37,501 bases of DNA from Pseudomonadota bacterium (GCA_018241265.1 JAFEEF010000074.1:1-37501), one strand, 5' to 3'; positions 1 to 9,500 are shown, counted from the first letter of the stretch. Numbers and translations: made by a program. The notes: generated by a model not told the origin, from the letters alone.

Positions 1-199
1 CATGGTCGGCATCAACGTGCCGATCCCGGTGCCGATGGCCTGGCACGGCTTCGGCGGCTGGAAGCGCAGCCTGTTCGGCGACATGCACGCCTATGGCGAA
101 GAAGGCGTGCGCTTCTACACGCACCAGAAGTCGGTGATGCAGCGCTGGCCGGCGTCGATCGCGAAGGGGGCGGAGTTCGCGATGCCGGTGTCGAAGTAA
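1..199 (+). CDS. mmsA: Methylmalonate-semialdehyde dehydrogenase (CoA-acylating), C-terminal fragment
   Basis: This is the last 65 or so codons of an aldehyde dehydrogenase that continues to the left of the window; the reading frame is already open at base 2 and stops at 197-199. The piece contains the [11 protein letters not shown] and [11 protein letters not shown] stretches, followed by GVRFYTHQK, which are characteristic of the MmsA branch of the ALDH superfamily. In that family the enzyme converts (methyl)malonate semialdehyde to propionyl-CoA or acetyl-CoA in valine and inositol breakdown. The catalytic Cys and the cofactor site lie outside the window, so activity cannot be judged. It converges on the ABC permease gene with only 3 bases between them. 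The family call is secure; the exact substrate is inferred. Confidence 0.85.
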   Translation, partial: MVGINVPIPVPMAWHGFGGWKRSLFGDMHAYGEEGVRFYTHQKSVMQRWPASIAKGAEFAMPVSK

Positions 200-202
200 A
201 GG

Positions 203-1006
203 CTAGAGCTTCTCCGCCTCCGCAGCCCGCGGCTGCCACTTCATCAGCCGCTGCTCGATGACACTGACCGCACCGTCGAGCACCAATGCGAACACCGTCA
301 GCACGACGATGCCGGCCATCACGGTGTCGATGTCGAACGCGCCTTCGGCCTGCAGGATCAGGTAGCCGACGCCGCGCGACGAGCCGAGGTATTCGCCCAC
401 CACCGCGCCGACGAACGCGAGCCCGACGCTCGTGTGCAGCGAGCTGAACACCCAGCTCGTCGCGCTCGGCAGGTAGACGTGGCGCAGCAGCTGACGCCGT
501 GTCGCGCCGAGCATGCGCGCGTTCGCGAGCACTACCGGGCTCACTTCCTTCACGCCCTGGTAGACGTTGAAGAAGACGATGAAGAACACCAGCGTGATGC
601 CGAGCGCGACCTTGCTCGCGATGCCGAGCCCGAACCACACCGCGAAGATCGGCGCGAGGATCACGCGCGGCATGCTGTTGGCCGCCTTGATGTAGGGATC
701 GAGCACCGCCGCCGCGACCGGGCTCAGGCCCAGCCACAGCCCGAGCGCGAGGCCGAAGCCGGTGCCGATCGCGAACGCCAGCACCGTCTCGACGAGCGTG
801 ACCCAGAGGTGCTGGTAGATGTCGGCGCCGGTCACGAACCAGCTCCAGATCCGGCCCGCGACCTTCACCGGCTCGCCGAAGAAGAACGCCGCCTGCTGGT
901 CGTTCTCGAACATGAACGGCGGGATCAGCCCGGGCTTGGTCAGCACGTGCCAGACGATGACAAGCAGAGCGAGCAGCGCGAGCTGGATCAGGCGGATGTT
1001 GCGCAT
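203..1006 (-). CDS. ABC transporter permease, nitrate/sulfonate/taurine (SsuC/TauC) type
   Basis: A 267-residue inner-membrane permease with about six hydrophobic segments and the binding-protein-dependent transport signature (GATRRQLLRHVYLPSATSWV, the cytoplasmic EAA-type loop that contacts the ATPase). I chose the ATG at 1006 (MRNIRLIQLALLALL), which begins directly at the first membrane segment; the 39 residues further upstream in frame are Arg/Cys-rich shadow sequence overlapping the ATPase gene. It follows the ATPase stop by 7 bases, so the two are co-transcribed and probably translationally coupled. It would form the transmembrane channel for the substrate delivered by the binding protein encoded at 1842-2876. 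Substrate unknown: the family covers nitrate, alkanesulfonates, taurine and pyrimidine precursors. Confidence 0.9.
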   Translation of the reverse strand: MRNIRLIQLALLALLVIVWHVLTKPGLIPPFMFENDQQAAFFFGEPVKVAGRIWSWFVTGADIYQHLWVTLVETVLAFAIGTGFGLALGLWLGLSPVAAAVLDPYIKAANSMPRVILAPIFAVWFGLGIASKVALGITLVFFIVFFNVYQGVKEVSPVVLANARMLGATRRQLLRHVYLPSATSWVFSSLHTSVGLAFVGAVVGEYLGSSRGVGYLILQAEGAFDIDTVMAGIVVLTVFALVLDGAVSVIEQRLMKWQPRAAEAEKL

Positions 1007-1013
1007 GCCGTCT

Positions 1014-1835
1014 TCACGCAGCGAGTTGCTGCTGGTAGCCCTTGAGCACTTCCTCGCGCAGCACGGCCCAGATCGCCTCGTGCAGTTCGACGAAGCGCGG
1101 CGTCGTGCGCACCTCGGCGACATCGCGCGGTCGCGCCAGGTCGATCGCGAACTCGCCGATCGGATGCGAGCCCGGCCCGGCCGACAGGCAGACGACCCGA
1201 TCGCTCATCGCGATCGCCTCGTCGAGGTCGTGCGTGATGAACAGCACCGCCTTCCTCTTGCGGGCCCACAGGTCCAGCACCTCGTTCTCCATCAGCTGCC
1301 GCGTCTGGATGTCGAGCGCCGAGAACGGCTCGTCCATCAGGATGATGTCGGGGTCGAGCACCAGCGTCTGCGCCAGGCTCACGCGCTTGCGCATGCCGCC
1401 GGAGAGCTGATGCGGATAGCGGTCGCCGAAGCGGCCGAGGCCGACGCGCTTCAGCCAGTCGTCGGCCTGCGCATGCGCATCGGCGACGCCGCGGAACTCG
1501 AGGCCGGCCGCGACGTTGTCGCGCGCCGAACGCCACGGCATCAGGCTCTCGGCCTGGAACATGTAGCCGGCGCGCTTGTTGATGCCCGCGAGTGGTAGGC
1601 CGAAGACCTCGGCCCGGCCGCGCGTCGGCGCGAGCAGCCCGGCCGCGACGTTCAGCAGCGTGCTCTTGCCGCAGCCGGTCGGCCCGACCACCGACACGAA
1701 CTCGCCGGCGCCGACCTCGAGCGTCACGTCCTGCACCGCGGTGTAGCGCTGCGCGGGATCGTGGCGCGACGCGAAGGTGCAGGCCACGCCTTCCAGGCGC
1801 AGCGCGGCCGGTTCGGCAGTCGCGGCGGCGGGCAC
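1014..1835 (-). CDS. ABC transporter ATP-binding protein, SsuB/TauB type
   Basis: A 273-residue ATPase subunit. Visible motifs in order: Walker A GPTGCGKST, Q-loop FQAESLMPW, ABC signature LSGGMRKR, Walker B ILMDEPF with SALD D-loop, and switch His in FITHDLDEA. All catalytic elements are intact. The start is a GTG at 1835 placed 6 bases after the binding-protein stop codon; no better in-frame start is visible. The C-terminal tail after LSAGPG is short, as in nitrate/sulfonate-type ATPases that lack a regulatory domain. Middle gene of a three-gene importer operon read right to left. Confidence 0.92.
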   Translation of the reverse strand: MPAAATAEPAALRLEGVACTFASRHDPAQRYTAVQDVTLEVGAGEFVSVVGPTGCGKSTLLNVAAGLLAPTRGRAEVFGLPLAGINKRAGYMFQAESLMPWRSARDNVAAGLEFRGVADAHAQADDWLKRVGLGRFGDRYPHQLSGGMRKRVSLAQTLVLDPDIILMDEPFSALDIQTRQLMENEVLDLWARKRKAVLFITHDLDEAIAMSDRVVCLSAGPGSHPIGEFAIDLARPRDVAEVRTTPRFVELHEAIWAVLREEVLKGYQQQLAA

Positions 1836-1841
1836 GGCTTG

Positions 1842-2876
1842 TCAGCCCTTCGGATACTTCGCGTTGGCCTTCTTAACGAAGTCGTTGGTGTAGATCGCCG
1901 CGACGTCGATCTTCGCGTTGGCGATCTCCGGATCGATGCTCGCGAGCGCGCGCCGCGCGGTCTCGCCGCCGGCTTCGGGGATCATGCCGTCGGGCGACAG
2001 CGCGCCCTTGGCCGCGAGGTAAGCATCGACATAGACCGCGCGATCGCCGAGCAGGTAGCTCTCGGGCACCGCCTTGATGATCTCCGACGCACCGGCGCCC
2101 TGGATCCACTTGTCGGCGCGCACGATCGCGTTCGCGATCGCCTGCGTCGTCGCCGGGTTCTTGTCGATGAAGGTCTGCGGCGCATACATGCAGCCGGCCG
2201 GCATCGGGCCGCCGAACACCTTGTCAGCCTCGGCGACGACGCGCGTGTCCGAGATGATCTTGAGGTCGCCCGAGCGCACCAGCAACGTGATGACCGGATC
2301 GAGGTTGCTGATCGCGTCGATCTGGCCGGCGCGCATCGCCGCGACCGCGCCGCTGCCGGCGCCGACGCCGATGATCGAGACGTCGGTCGGCTTCAACCCC
2401 GCCTTGCCGAGCACGAAGTTCGCGAGCACCTGCGTCGACGAGCCCGGCGCCGTCACGCCGAGCTTCTTGCCCTTGAGGTCGGCCGGGCTCTTGTAGCCGG
2501 GCATGGTCTTCGGATTGACGCCGAGCACGATCTGCGGCGCCCGGCCCTGCAGCGCGAAGGCGCGCAGGCGCTGGCCCTTGACCTGCATGTTGATGGTGTG
2601 CTCGAACGCACCCGACACGACGTCGGCACTGCCGCCGATCATCGCCTGCAGCGCACGCGAGCCGCCGGCGAAGTCGGCGATCGTGATGTCGAGGCCTTCG
2701 GACTTGAAGTAGCCCTGCGTCTCGGCGATCGTCAGCGGCAGGTAGTACAGCAGGTTCTTGCCGCCGACCGCGATCGTGAGCTTGGGCTTCTCGAGCGTCT
2801 GCGCGCGCACGAAGGTCGGCAGCGCGACGGCGGCGGTCGCCGCGAGCGCGCCGGCAAGGAAGGGGCGGCGTTGCAT
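1842..2876 (-). CDS. ABC transporter substrate-binding protein, NMT1/SsuA-like, probable Tat export
   Basis: A 344-residue periplasmic binding protein. The N-terminus MQRRPFLAGALAATAA ending in VRA-QT reads as a twin-arginine signal (RRPFL) with an AxA-like cleavage site. The mature part starts LTIAVGGKNLLYYLPLTIAETQGYF, the usual beginning of NMT1/THI5-like and SsuA-like proteins, with the LKGKKLGVT stretch in the middle. Start ATG 2876 is preceded by an AGGAG ribosome site 7 bases upstream; the earlier in-frame ATG at 2957 lacks a signal-peptide shape. First gene of the importer operon. The ligand cannot be told from sequence; neighbouring genes do not point to a particular sulfonate or nitrogen source. 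Confidence 0.88.
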   Translation of the reverse strand: MQRRPFLAGALAATAAVALPTFVRAQTLEKPKLTIAVGGKNLLYYLPLTIAETQGYFKSEGLDITIADFAGGSRALQAMIGGSADVVSGAFEHTINMQVKGQRLRAFALQGRAPQIVLGVNPKTMPGYKSPADLKGKKLGVTAPGSSTQVLANFVLGKAGLKPTDVSIIGVGAGSGAVAAMRAGQIDAISNLDPVITLLVRSGDLKIISDTRVVAEADKVFGGPMPAGCMYAPQTFIDKNPATTQAIANAIVRADKWIQGAGASEIIKAVPESYLLGDRAVYVDAYLAAKGALSPDGMIPEAGGETARRALASIDPEIANAKIDVAAIYTNDFVKKANAKYPKG

Positions 2877-2993
2877 GCTGGTCTCCTGCGGTCTGATACC
2901 GGTAGCGCCTGCGGCACCGGCGAGGCGGGACTGTAGCAGCGCCTGTCCACGCCGCACCGAGGGTCACGGAGCCCGCTCTTAGAATCGTCCGCG
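2877..2993. promoter_or_regulatory. Divergent promoter region between ABC importer operon and protease unit
   Basis: These 117 bases separate two outward-reading units. On the plus strand a TAGAAT hexamer at 2980-2985 resembles a sigma-70 -10 box. It sits so close to the protease ATG at 2994 that transcription would start at or within a base or two of the start codon. No convincing -35 box is visible on either strand. The minus-strand gene has its ribosome site at the left edge of this region. Confidence 0.4.
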
Positions 2994-4352
2994 ATGAAAA
3001 GAGCTCTGCTGCGTGCCTGGGCCTGCGCCGGCTTGCTGTCCTGCGGTGCGATCGCGGCCTGGGGCCAGGCGGCTTCCGCACCCGTGGCGCCGGGTGCGCC
3101 GGCGGCGGCCGAGCAGGCCGCATCGGCACCGCCGCCGGTCTCGCAGTCGGCGCGCCGCATCTACGAGGAAGCACGGTCCGAGCTGGTCCAGATCCGCACC
3201 GTGCTGAAAGGCAGGGCGAGCCAGACTTCGGTCGGCTCCGGCTTCTTCGTCTCGCCCGACGGCCACATCATCACGAACTTCCACGTCGTCGCCGAGGCCG
3301 CGCTGAAGCCCGAGCGCCACGACCTCGTCTACGTCACCGCCGACGGCCGCGAGGCGCCGGTGCAGATCCTGCAGATCGACGTGCTGCACGACCTCGCGCT
3401 GCTGAAAGCGGCCGACGCCAAGGGCCGGCAGTTCGAGTCGCTGAGCTTCCGCCCCGACGCGCCGGCCTTGCAGCAGGGCGACCGCATCTACTCGCTCGGC
3501 AACCCCCTCGACGTCGGCTTCGCGGTCACCGAAGGCAACTACAACGGCCTGGTACAGCGCAGCTTCTATCCGCAGATCTTCTTCGGCGGCGCGCTCAGCG
3601 CCGGCATGAGCGGCGGCCCCGCGCTCGACGAGTCGGGCCGCGTCGTCGGCGTCAACGTGGCGCGGCGCGTCGACGGCGAGCAGGTCAGCTTCCTCGTGCC
3701 GGGCAGCTTCGCCGCGGCACTGCTGATGCACGGCCGCGATGCGACACCGATCAAGGGCCCGGCCTATGCGATCGTCACCGAGCAGCTGATGCAGCACCAG
3801 GCCACCCTGACCGAGCGCTTCATCCAGCAGGGCTGGAAACCGGCCACGCATCCGCGCTACACGGTGCCCGTGCCGAGCGACCAGTTCATGCGCTGCTGGG
3901 GCAGCAGCGAGCCGTCGCGCACCGGCGGCATGGACGTCGAGCGCTCCGACTGCGTGATGGACACGCGCATCTTCGTCGGCGACTTCACGACCGGTTCGAT
4001 CTCGCTGCGCCACGAAAGCTACGACGGCTCGAAGCTCGGCACCCTGCGCTTCGCGGCGCGCTATGCGCTGAGCTTCCGCAACGAGAGCTTCGTGCGGCTG
4101 CGCGCCGAGTACCAGACGCAGCCGCAATGCCACGAGGACTTCGTCGACCGCAACGGCCTGACCTTGCGCGCGGTCGTCTGCCTGCGCGCCTACAAGAAGC
4201 TGCCGCAGCTCTACGACCTCGCCGTGCTCGTCACGTCGCTCGACCAGAACCAGGCCGGCGTGCAGGGCCGCTTCGACGCGCAGGGCGTGAGCTTCCCGAA
4301 TGCGCAGAAGCTGGCGCGCCACTACATCGAGGCGTTCGGATGGCGGCACTAG
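2994..4352 (+). CDS. Exported trypsin-like serine protease (S1C-like fold)
   Basis: A 452-residue protein. Residues 1-28 form a Sec signal peptide, followed by a Pro/Ala-rich linker to about residue 50. A trypsin-like peptidase domain covers roughly 60-245, with a complete triad: His97 in TNFHVV, Asp133 in HDLALLK, and Ser206 in AGMSGGP. Unlike DegP/HtrA there is no recognisable PDZ domain. The C-terminal 200 residues (about 255-452) match nothing I recognise and contain scattered Cys residues that could pair in the periplasm. The gene starts at the first ATG after a -10-like box with no ribosome site. Its end overlaps the FHA gene by 13 bases. Likely a periplasmic protease working with that membrane protein; target unknown. 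Confidence 0.87.
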   Translation: MKRALLRAWACAGLLSCGAIAAWGQAASAPVAPGAPAAAEQAASAPPPVSQSARRIYEEARSELVQIRTVLKGRASQTSVGSGFFVSPDGHIITNFHVVAEAALKPERHDLVYVTADGREAPVQILQIDVLHDLALLKAADAKGRQFESLSFRPDAPALQQGDRIYSLGNPLDVGFAVTEGNYNGLVQRSFYPQIFFGGALSAGMSGGPALDESGRVVGVNVARRVDGEQVSFLVPGSFAAALLMHGRDATPIKGPAYAIVTEQLMQHQATLTERFIQQGWKPATHPRYTVPVPSDQFMRCWGSSEPSRTGGMDVERSDCVMDTRIFVGDFTTGSISLRHESYDGSKLGTLRFAARYALSFRNESFVRLRAEYQTQPQCHEDFVDRNGLTLRAVVCLRAYKKLPQLYDLAVLVTSLDQNQAGVQGRFDAQGVSFPNAQKLARHYIEAFGWRH

Positions 4353-5395
4353 ACGAAGACATCGCGCCGCCGGTCGCCGACATCGTGCCGCCGCGCGGTC
4401 TCGTCGAGGTGATCGACCGGGACGGCCAGGCGCGCCAGTCGTTCCTCGTCACGCACTGGCCGCTGCGCATCGGGCGTGCGCTCGACAACGACGTCGTGCT
4501 GTCCGATCCGCACGTCGCGGCGCACCACGCCGAGATTGCGCTCGATGCCGAGGGCCCGGCGCTGGTCGTCGGCGCCGATGCCCACAACGCGGTACAGGTC
4601 GGCACGCGCCGGCTGCAGGCGGGCGACCGCAGCCTGCTGGTGCCGCACGCCGGCGACGCGGTCGACCTGCACATCGGCCGCACGCATCTGCGCGTGCGCA
4701 TCGCCGCCTTCGCGCTCGCGGCCGAGATGCCGCTCGCCGCGGTCGCGACCTTGCGCCGCCGCATCGCGACGATCGCGATCGCCGCGCTCGTCGTGCTCGT
4801 CGGCCTGGCGTTCAGCACCTGGCTACAGAACGATCCCGACACCTTGACGCGCGGCATGAGCGGCATGCTGATGATGGCCGTCACCGTCACCGCGGTCTGG
4901 TGCGGCGCCTGGGCGTTGCTGTCGAAGACCTTCACGCGGCAGGCGCACTTCAGCTGGCATCTGCGCGTGTTCCTGTTCGGCGTGATCGGGCTCGGCCTCG
5001 TCGACGCGATCCCGAGCCTCCTGGCGTTCGCGTTCTCGTGGCCCTGGCTGACCGATTTCGCGTTCGTCGGCACCTATGCGATCGGTGCGGCGGTGCTGTA
5101 CTTCCACCTGCTCGCGGTCGAGCCGGCGCGCTACCGGATGCTCCGGTGGCTCGCGATCGGCGCGGCCGTCGCCGGCGTCGCGCTGACGCTCTGGCTCAAC
5201 GTGCAGCGCACCGACCGCTACGGCGACGAGCTCTACATGTCGCACCTCTATCCGCCCGCGCTGCGCCTGGCACGGCCGGTGCCGACCGACCGCTTCGTCG
5301 ACGGCCTCGTCGACCTGAAGCCGACGCTCGACAAGATGGCCAAGCAGCGCGACAACGGCGAAGACAACGGAGCACCCGGCGGCGATGAAGACTGA
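4340..5395 (+). CDS. FHA-domain membrane protein
   Basis: A 351-residue protein with an N-terminal forkhead-associated domain (about residues 20-115; LRIGRALDNDVVLSDPHV core) and then about five hydrophobic segments from residue 140 to 290, ending in a charged cytoplasmic tail. FHA domains bind phosphothreonine peptides. Here the Gly-Arg of the IGR loop and the HH motif are kept, but the usual Ser-Arg that contacts the phosphate is replaced (VAAHHAEI in place of a vSrxHaei pattern), so phosphopeptide binding is doubtful. I chose ATG 4340 (MAALDEDIAPP), inside the end of the protease gene; this overlap suggests coupling. The 3' end overlaps the SDR gene by 11 bases. No kinase gene is present nearby. 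FHA and membrane topology are clear; role unknown. Confidence 0.82.
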   Translation: MAALDEDIAPPVADIVPPRGLVEVIDRDGQARQSFLVTHWPLRIGRALDNDVVLSDPHVAAHHAEIALDAEGPALVVGADAHNAVQVGTRRLQAGDRSLLVPHAGDAVDLHIGRTHLRVRIAAFALAAEMPLAAVATLRRRIATIAIAALVVLVGLAFSTWLQNDPDTLTRGMSGMLMMAVTVTAVWCGAWALLSKTFTRQAHFSWHLRVFLFGVIGLGLVDAIPSLLAFAFSWPWLTDFAFVGTYAIGAAVLYFHLLAVEPARYRMLRWLAIGAAVAGVALTLWLNVQRTDRYGDELYMSHLYPPALRLARPVPTDRFVDGLVDLKPTLDKMAKQRDNGEDNGAPGGDED

Positions 5396-6158
5396 CGAGG
5401 ACGCGAAGAAGCATCGACGCAGCGTGCTCGTAACCGGCGGCAGCCGCGGCATCGGCGCGGCCACGGCCTTGCGCTGCGCCGCGCAGGGCGATGCGGTGGC
5501 GGTCAACTACACGCGCGACCGTGCCGCGGCCGACGCGGTGGTGGCACGCATCCGGGACGGCGGCGGCCGGGCGATCGCGGTGCAGGCCGACGTCGCCGAC
5601 GAGGCACAGGTGGTCGCGATGTTCGAAGCGGTCGACCGCGCGCTGCCGCCGCTGCGCGGCCTCGTCAACAACGCCGGCATGATCGACGTGGCGACGCGCA
5701 TCGACGCGATCACCGTCGAACGCCTGAACCGCATGTTCGCGGTCAACGTGACCGGCAGCTTCGTCTGCGCGCGCGAAGCGATCAAGCGCCTGTCGACCCG
5801 GCATGGCGGCGAGGGCGGCGCGATCGTCAACCTGTCGTCGGCCGCCGCGAAGATCGGCGCGGCGAGCCAGTACGTCGACTATGCCGCGGCCAAGGGCGCG
5901 ATCGACGTCTTCACGCTCGGCCTCGCGCGCGAACTCGCGACCGAAGGCATCCGCGTCAACGCGGTGCGGCCCGGCATCATCGCGACCGAGATCCATGCGA
6001 CCGGCGGCGATGCCGATCGCGCCCACAAGAGCGCATCCATCATCCCGATGCAGCGCCCCGGCGAGGCCGACGAGATCGCGCAGGCGATCGTGTGGCTGCT
6101 GTCGGATGCGGCGAGCTACACGACCGGCGCGATCCTCGACGTCACGGGCGGGCGTTAG
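5385..6158 (+). CDS. SDR-family NAD(P)-dependent oxidoreductase
   Basis: A 257-residue classical short-chain dehydrogenase. Visible elements: cofactor loop TGGSRGIG (17-24), NNAG (95-98), catalytic Ser151/152 in VNLSSAA, and Tyr166/Lys170 in DYAAAKGA. It ends with the usual TGAILDVTGGR. The sequence resembles the YgfF / glucose-1-dehydrogenase-like subgroup often annotated only as SDR oxidoreductase; the substrate is not predictable. The Asn-Tyr-Thr-Arg after the second beta strand (VNYTRDR) suggests NADP preference. The first codons overlap the FHA gene, so it belongs to the same transcript as the protease and FHA genes, perhaps only by operon accretion. Confidence 0.9.
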   Translation: MKTDEDAKKHRRSVLVTGGSRGIGAATALRCAAQGDAVAVNYTRDRAAADAVVARIRDGGGRAIAVQADVADEAQVVAMFEAVDRALPPLRGLVNNAGMIDVATRIDAITVERLNRMFAVNVTGSFVCAREAIKRLSTRHGGEGGAIVNLSSAAAKIGAASQYVDYAAAKGAIDVFTLGLARELATEGIRVNAVRPGIIATEIHATGGDADRAHKSASIIPMQRPGEADEIAQAIVWLLSDAASYTTGAILDVTGGR

Positions 6159-6175
6159 GTCGCGGCCACTTCGCC

Positions 6176-6577
6176 ATGCCCGCGCTGCTGACGTTCAACG
6201 GCGCCGTCCTGCGCAATCCGGCGATCGACGCGTGGCTCGCATCGCGGCCGGCCGCGCTCGGCGCGATCGCGAAGATCTGGTTCGAGCGCATGCGGCGCTG
6301 CGGCCCGGACGTGCGCGAGCTGATGCACGACGGCTGCCCGACCGCCTGCATCGGCGATGCCGGCTTCGCCTACGTCAACGTCTACACGGCGCATGCGAAC
6401 GTCGGCTTCTTCCAGGGCGCGTCGCTCGCCGATCCCGCGGGCCTGCTGCAAGGCCACGGCAAATACATGCGGCACGTGAAGCTGCGGCCCGGCGCAGCCA
6501 TCGACGAGGCGGCGCTGGAGGCGCTCGTCGCCGGAGCGTATCGGGACATCGGCGCCCGACTCGCCGGCGCGCGTTGA
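6176..6577 (+). CDS. DUF1801-domain protein
   Basis: A 133-residue small soluble protein resembling the DUF1801 / YdhG-like family: an N-terminal helical half (MPALLTFNGAVLRNPAIDAWL), then CIGDAGFAYVNVYTAHANVGFF, a length-typical core strand-turn segment, and KYMRHVKLRPG near the end. The family has a compact alpha/beta fold of unknown biochemical role, found in many soil bacteria. I chose ATG 6176 over the in-frame ATG at 6092, which would overlap the SDR gene and add 28 unrelated residues. Last gene of the protease-FHA-SDR run, convergent with the CHAT gene 13 bases away. Confidence 0.75.
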   Translation: MPALLTFNGAVLRNPAIDAWLASRPAALGAIAKIWFERMRRCGPDVRELMHDGCPTACIGDAGFAYVNVYTAHANVGFFQGASLADPAGLLQGHGKYMRHVKLRPGAAIDEAALEALVAGAYRDIGARLAGAR

Positions 6578-6590
6578 CGCGCTCCACAGC

Positions 6591-9500
6591 CTACTGCCGG
6601 GCCGCGGCGCTCGCGTGCTGCGCGAGCGTAGCCAGCAGCTCGCGCGCGGCACGCCTTTCGGCGGGCGACGCGGCCAGCGCCTCGTAGGGCTGGAGGGTGA
6701 ACATCGCCTCGTTCGACACCGAGTCCCATTTGGACTTCGCCGGCATGCGCGCATACAGATCGGCAAAGCCGGCCTTGATGCCGGGCAGCGCCGCCGCCAG
6801 CCGCGCCTGCGCGAGCGCCTGCAGCGCGAGCAGCTCGGTCTGTCCGACCACCGACCAGAAGTCGGGCACCTCGGCCGCGGCCTTGTGGATCGAGTCGTTC
6901 ACGGCCTTCCAGCGGTCCGGATCGATCTCGAGCTTGCGCTTGCCGAGCAAGGCCGCGCGCACCTCGCAACTGATGCCGTTCTTGGCCGGATAGAAATAGT
7001 CGGGACTGCCGATCTTCAGCGCCATCTCGGCGGCTGCGGTGTAGCGCCGTGCCGCCTCGGCGAGCGCCGCCGCCGCGGCGGCTTCATGGCCGGCGCGCCA
7101 TTCGACCATCGTCAGCCGCTTGTAGGCCGAGCCGAGCAGGCTGGCGCGCTCGACGGTGGGCCGCGTGTCCGCGAGCGTCGCCAACTGCGCTATCCCGCGC
7201 CGAATGCCGGCGACGTCGTTGTTCCTCTCGCCGCGGCGCGCGAGCAGGTTGCCGAGCTGCTCGGCGGCCTTCATGCTGGCGCTCGCATCCTCGGCGTCGG
7301 CCGCGCGTTCGAGCCAGTCGATCGCGTCGTCGTCCGCGCCGGCGGCCGCATAGGCAACGCCGAACGCTTCGGCGATCGCACCGATGCCGCCCCACTGCGA
7401 CTTGAACTCGCCCTCGAGGTAGCGCAGCTTGTCGAGCGGACGGTCGCCCGGCGACCTGCTGAAGTTGCTGCGGGTCGCGATCGTCTCCAGCGCCAGCGCC
7501 AGCGAGACCGGCGACGCGATCGCCGCGAACTCGTTGCCGATCGGTGGCGCCGGCCGCTGCGGGTCGACGCCGGCGCGCTGCCACGTCCACTCCGGGTCGC
7601 CATAGCACTGATAGGCCGCCCAGGTGTTGCCGCTGCGGTTGGCGCGCCAGGCCGCGCTGCGTGCCGCGCCGACCGCTTCGATGAAGCGCGCACCGCTGAG
7701 CAGCGACGCATAGAACGCGGTCGCGAACTGCTTGGCCGGCTCGTCCTCGACCGCCCAGCCGGCCGCGATCACGCAGCGCACGCCGATGCGGATCAGCGCC
7801 TCGGCGATGTTGGCCGCGAACGTGGCGCGGTCGTACGGCGGCCGCGGCGCCAACGTGGCGGCCACGTCGCGCGCCGCGAGGTGGCAGCAGTTGAGAAACA
7901 CCAGCTCGGGCACGATGCGCATCGCCTCGACCTCGTTCGCGCCGAGGTAGGTCTGCTTGCCCGACAGCACGACGCCGCCCTGGGGTCCGGGCTCGCCGTG
8001 GCCGGCGATGTGGACCACGCGATAGCGCTTCTCGAACAGCGCATCGATGATGCTCTGCGCGTCGTTGTTGTCGACCAGCTTCGAGACCTTGTCGGCCGCA
8101 AGGCCGATGCCCGGCGCGGTGAGCTGCTGGATCACCGCGAGCGCCTCGTTGCGGGCGCCGACCAGCGGCGGGTAGATCGCCGGATCGCATTCCGGCTCGC
8201 CGATCACGAGCACGTCGTCGTCGGCGGTCGCATCGCTGACGCGGGTGCGGAAGTCCTCGAGGCGGAGCTTGCGCACCAGCCGGCTGCGGATCGCCCACGG
8301 GCGCTGGTCGGCGGCATGCTCGTCGGGATGGGTGTCCAGCAGCTCCCACGGAATGCCGGCGGTCGCCGGCTCGACTTCGAGCACCATTTCGCTCGAGCCG
8401 GCGAGGAACGGCTCGACCTCGACCGGCACCAGCAGGTTGAACAGGGTGCGGCCGATGCGCCGGTCGGTATTCGCGTCGTTCGACGCCTTCGCGACGAGCT
8501 GGCGCAGCAGGGTGCCCTGGGTACCTTGGGCCCGCACTTCGGTGCGCGCGCGCTTGGTGTCGAGCGCATAGGCGATCAGCGGGTTGTCGGCATCGTTCGA
8601 GCCGGGCGCCTGCAGCGCGCTGATGAAGTCGTAGGCGGTGCCGCGGTAGCCCGAGTCGAGCGAGCGGCGCAACGCACCCGGACCGAAGGTCATCCTGCCG
8701 GTGAGCCGGAGCTTTTGCGGCGCGGCCGCCTGCAGCATCTGCAGCGCGCGCCAAGCCTCGCCCGCGCGGTCGAGGTAGAGCTCGACGAGCACCAGCCCGC
8801 CGACCTGCGGCCAGTCGTTGGCGGCGATGCGCTGGTTCGCGTCGAGCACGCCTTGCGCGATCGCGCGCGCCGACGCGTCGGCCGAGATGCCCTGACCGCC
8901 GCTGCCCATCAAGGTGGCCGCGATCTCGAACTGCGCCGCCCCGGCGCCGTCCTGCTCGTACAGGCGTTGCGCATAGGCGAGCACCGCCTGGCGCACGGTG
9001 TACGACAGCTCGGCCTCGCGCAGCTTGCCCTCCTCGCCCAGGCCGACGATGACCGCCGCCAGCGGGCGCGCCATCTGGAGCGGGTTCTCGGGATTCGGCC
9101 GCTGGTTGCCGAACACCTGGTGCGTGCCGATCGCGTCCGGATAGAGACCGGCCTGCAGCGCGCGGCTCATGCCCTTGCCGACGAGGCCATCGACGACGGC
9201 CTCCGACCCGGTGAGCAGCGCCGAGCGATAGTGGCCGACGAGCAGCGGCTGGCGCACGAACTTCAGGTCGCCGTTGTAGACCGATACCGCGAGCGCCGCG
9301 GTGCGGCCGCGCACGCCGGCGCCTGCCGCCGCGCCGGCGGCGCCGCCGCTGTCCGGATCCGCGCCGAGGACGTCGGCGCCACTGGACGGCGGCAGCGAGC
9401 CGTGCAGGCCATGCGACGGCCGGCTGCGCACCAGCGCGGTCGCATCGGCCGTTGCCGGCATCAGGGCAGATCGCGACGGTGCCGGTTCGGCCGGCTGATA

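Noticed and set aside
2979-4349. Minus-strand open frame opposite the trypsin-like protease
   Set aside because: No motifs; the plus-strand frame has a signal peptide and an intact catalytic triad.
2994-6577. Protease-FHA-SDR-DUF1801 unit as part of the caspase/CHAT system
   Set aside because: Opposite strand, protease exported, no shared domains and a convergent boundary; adjacency alone does not justify merging them.
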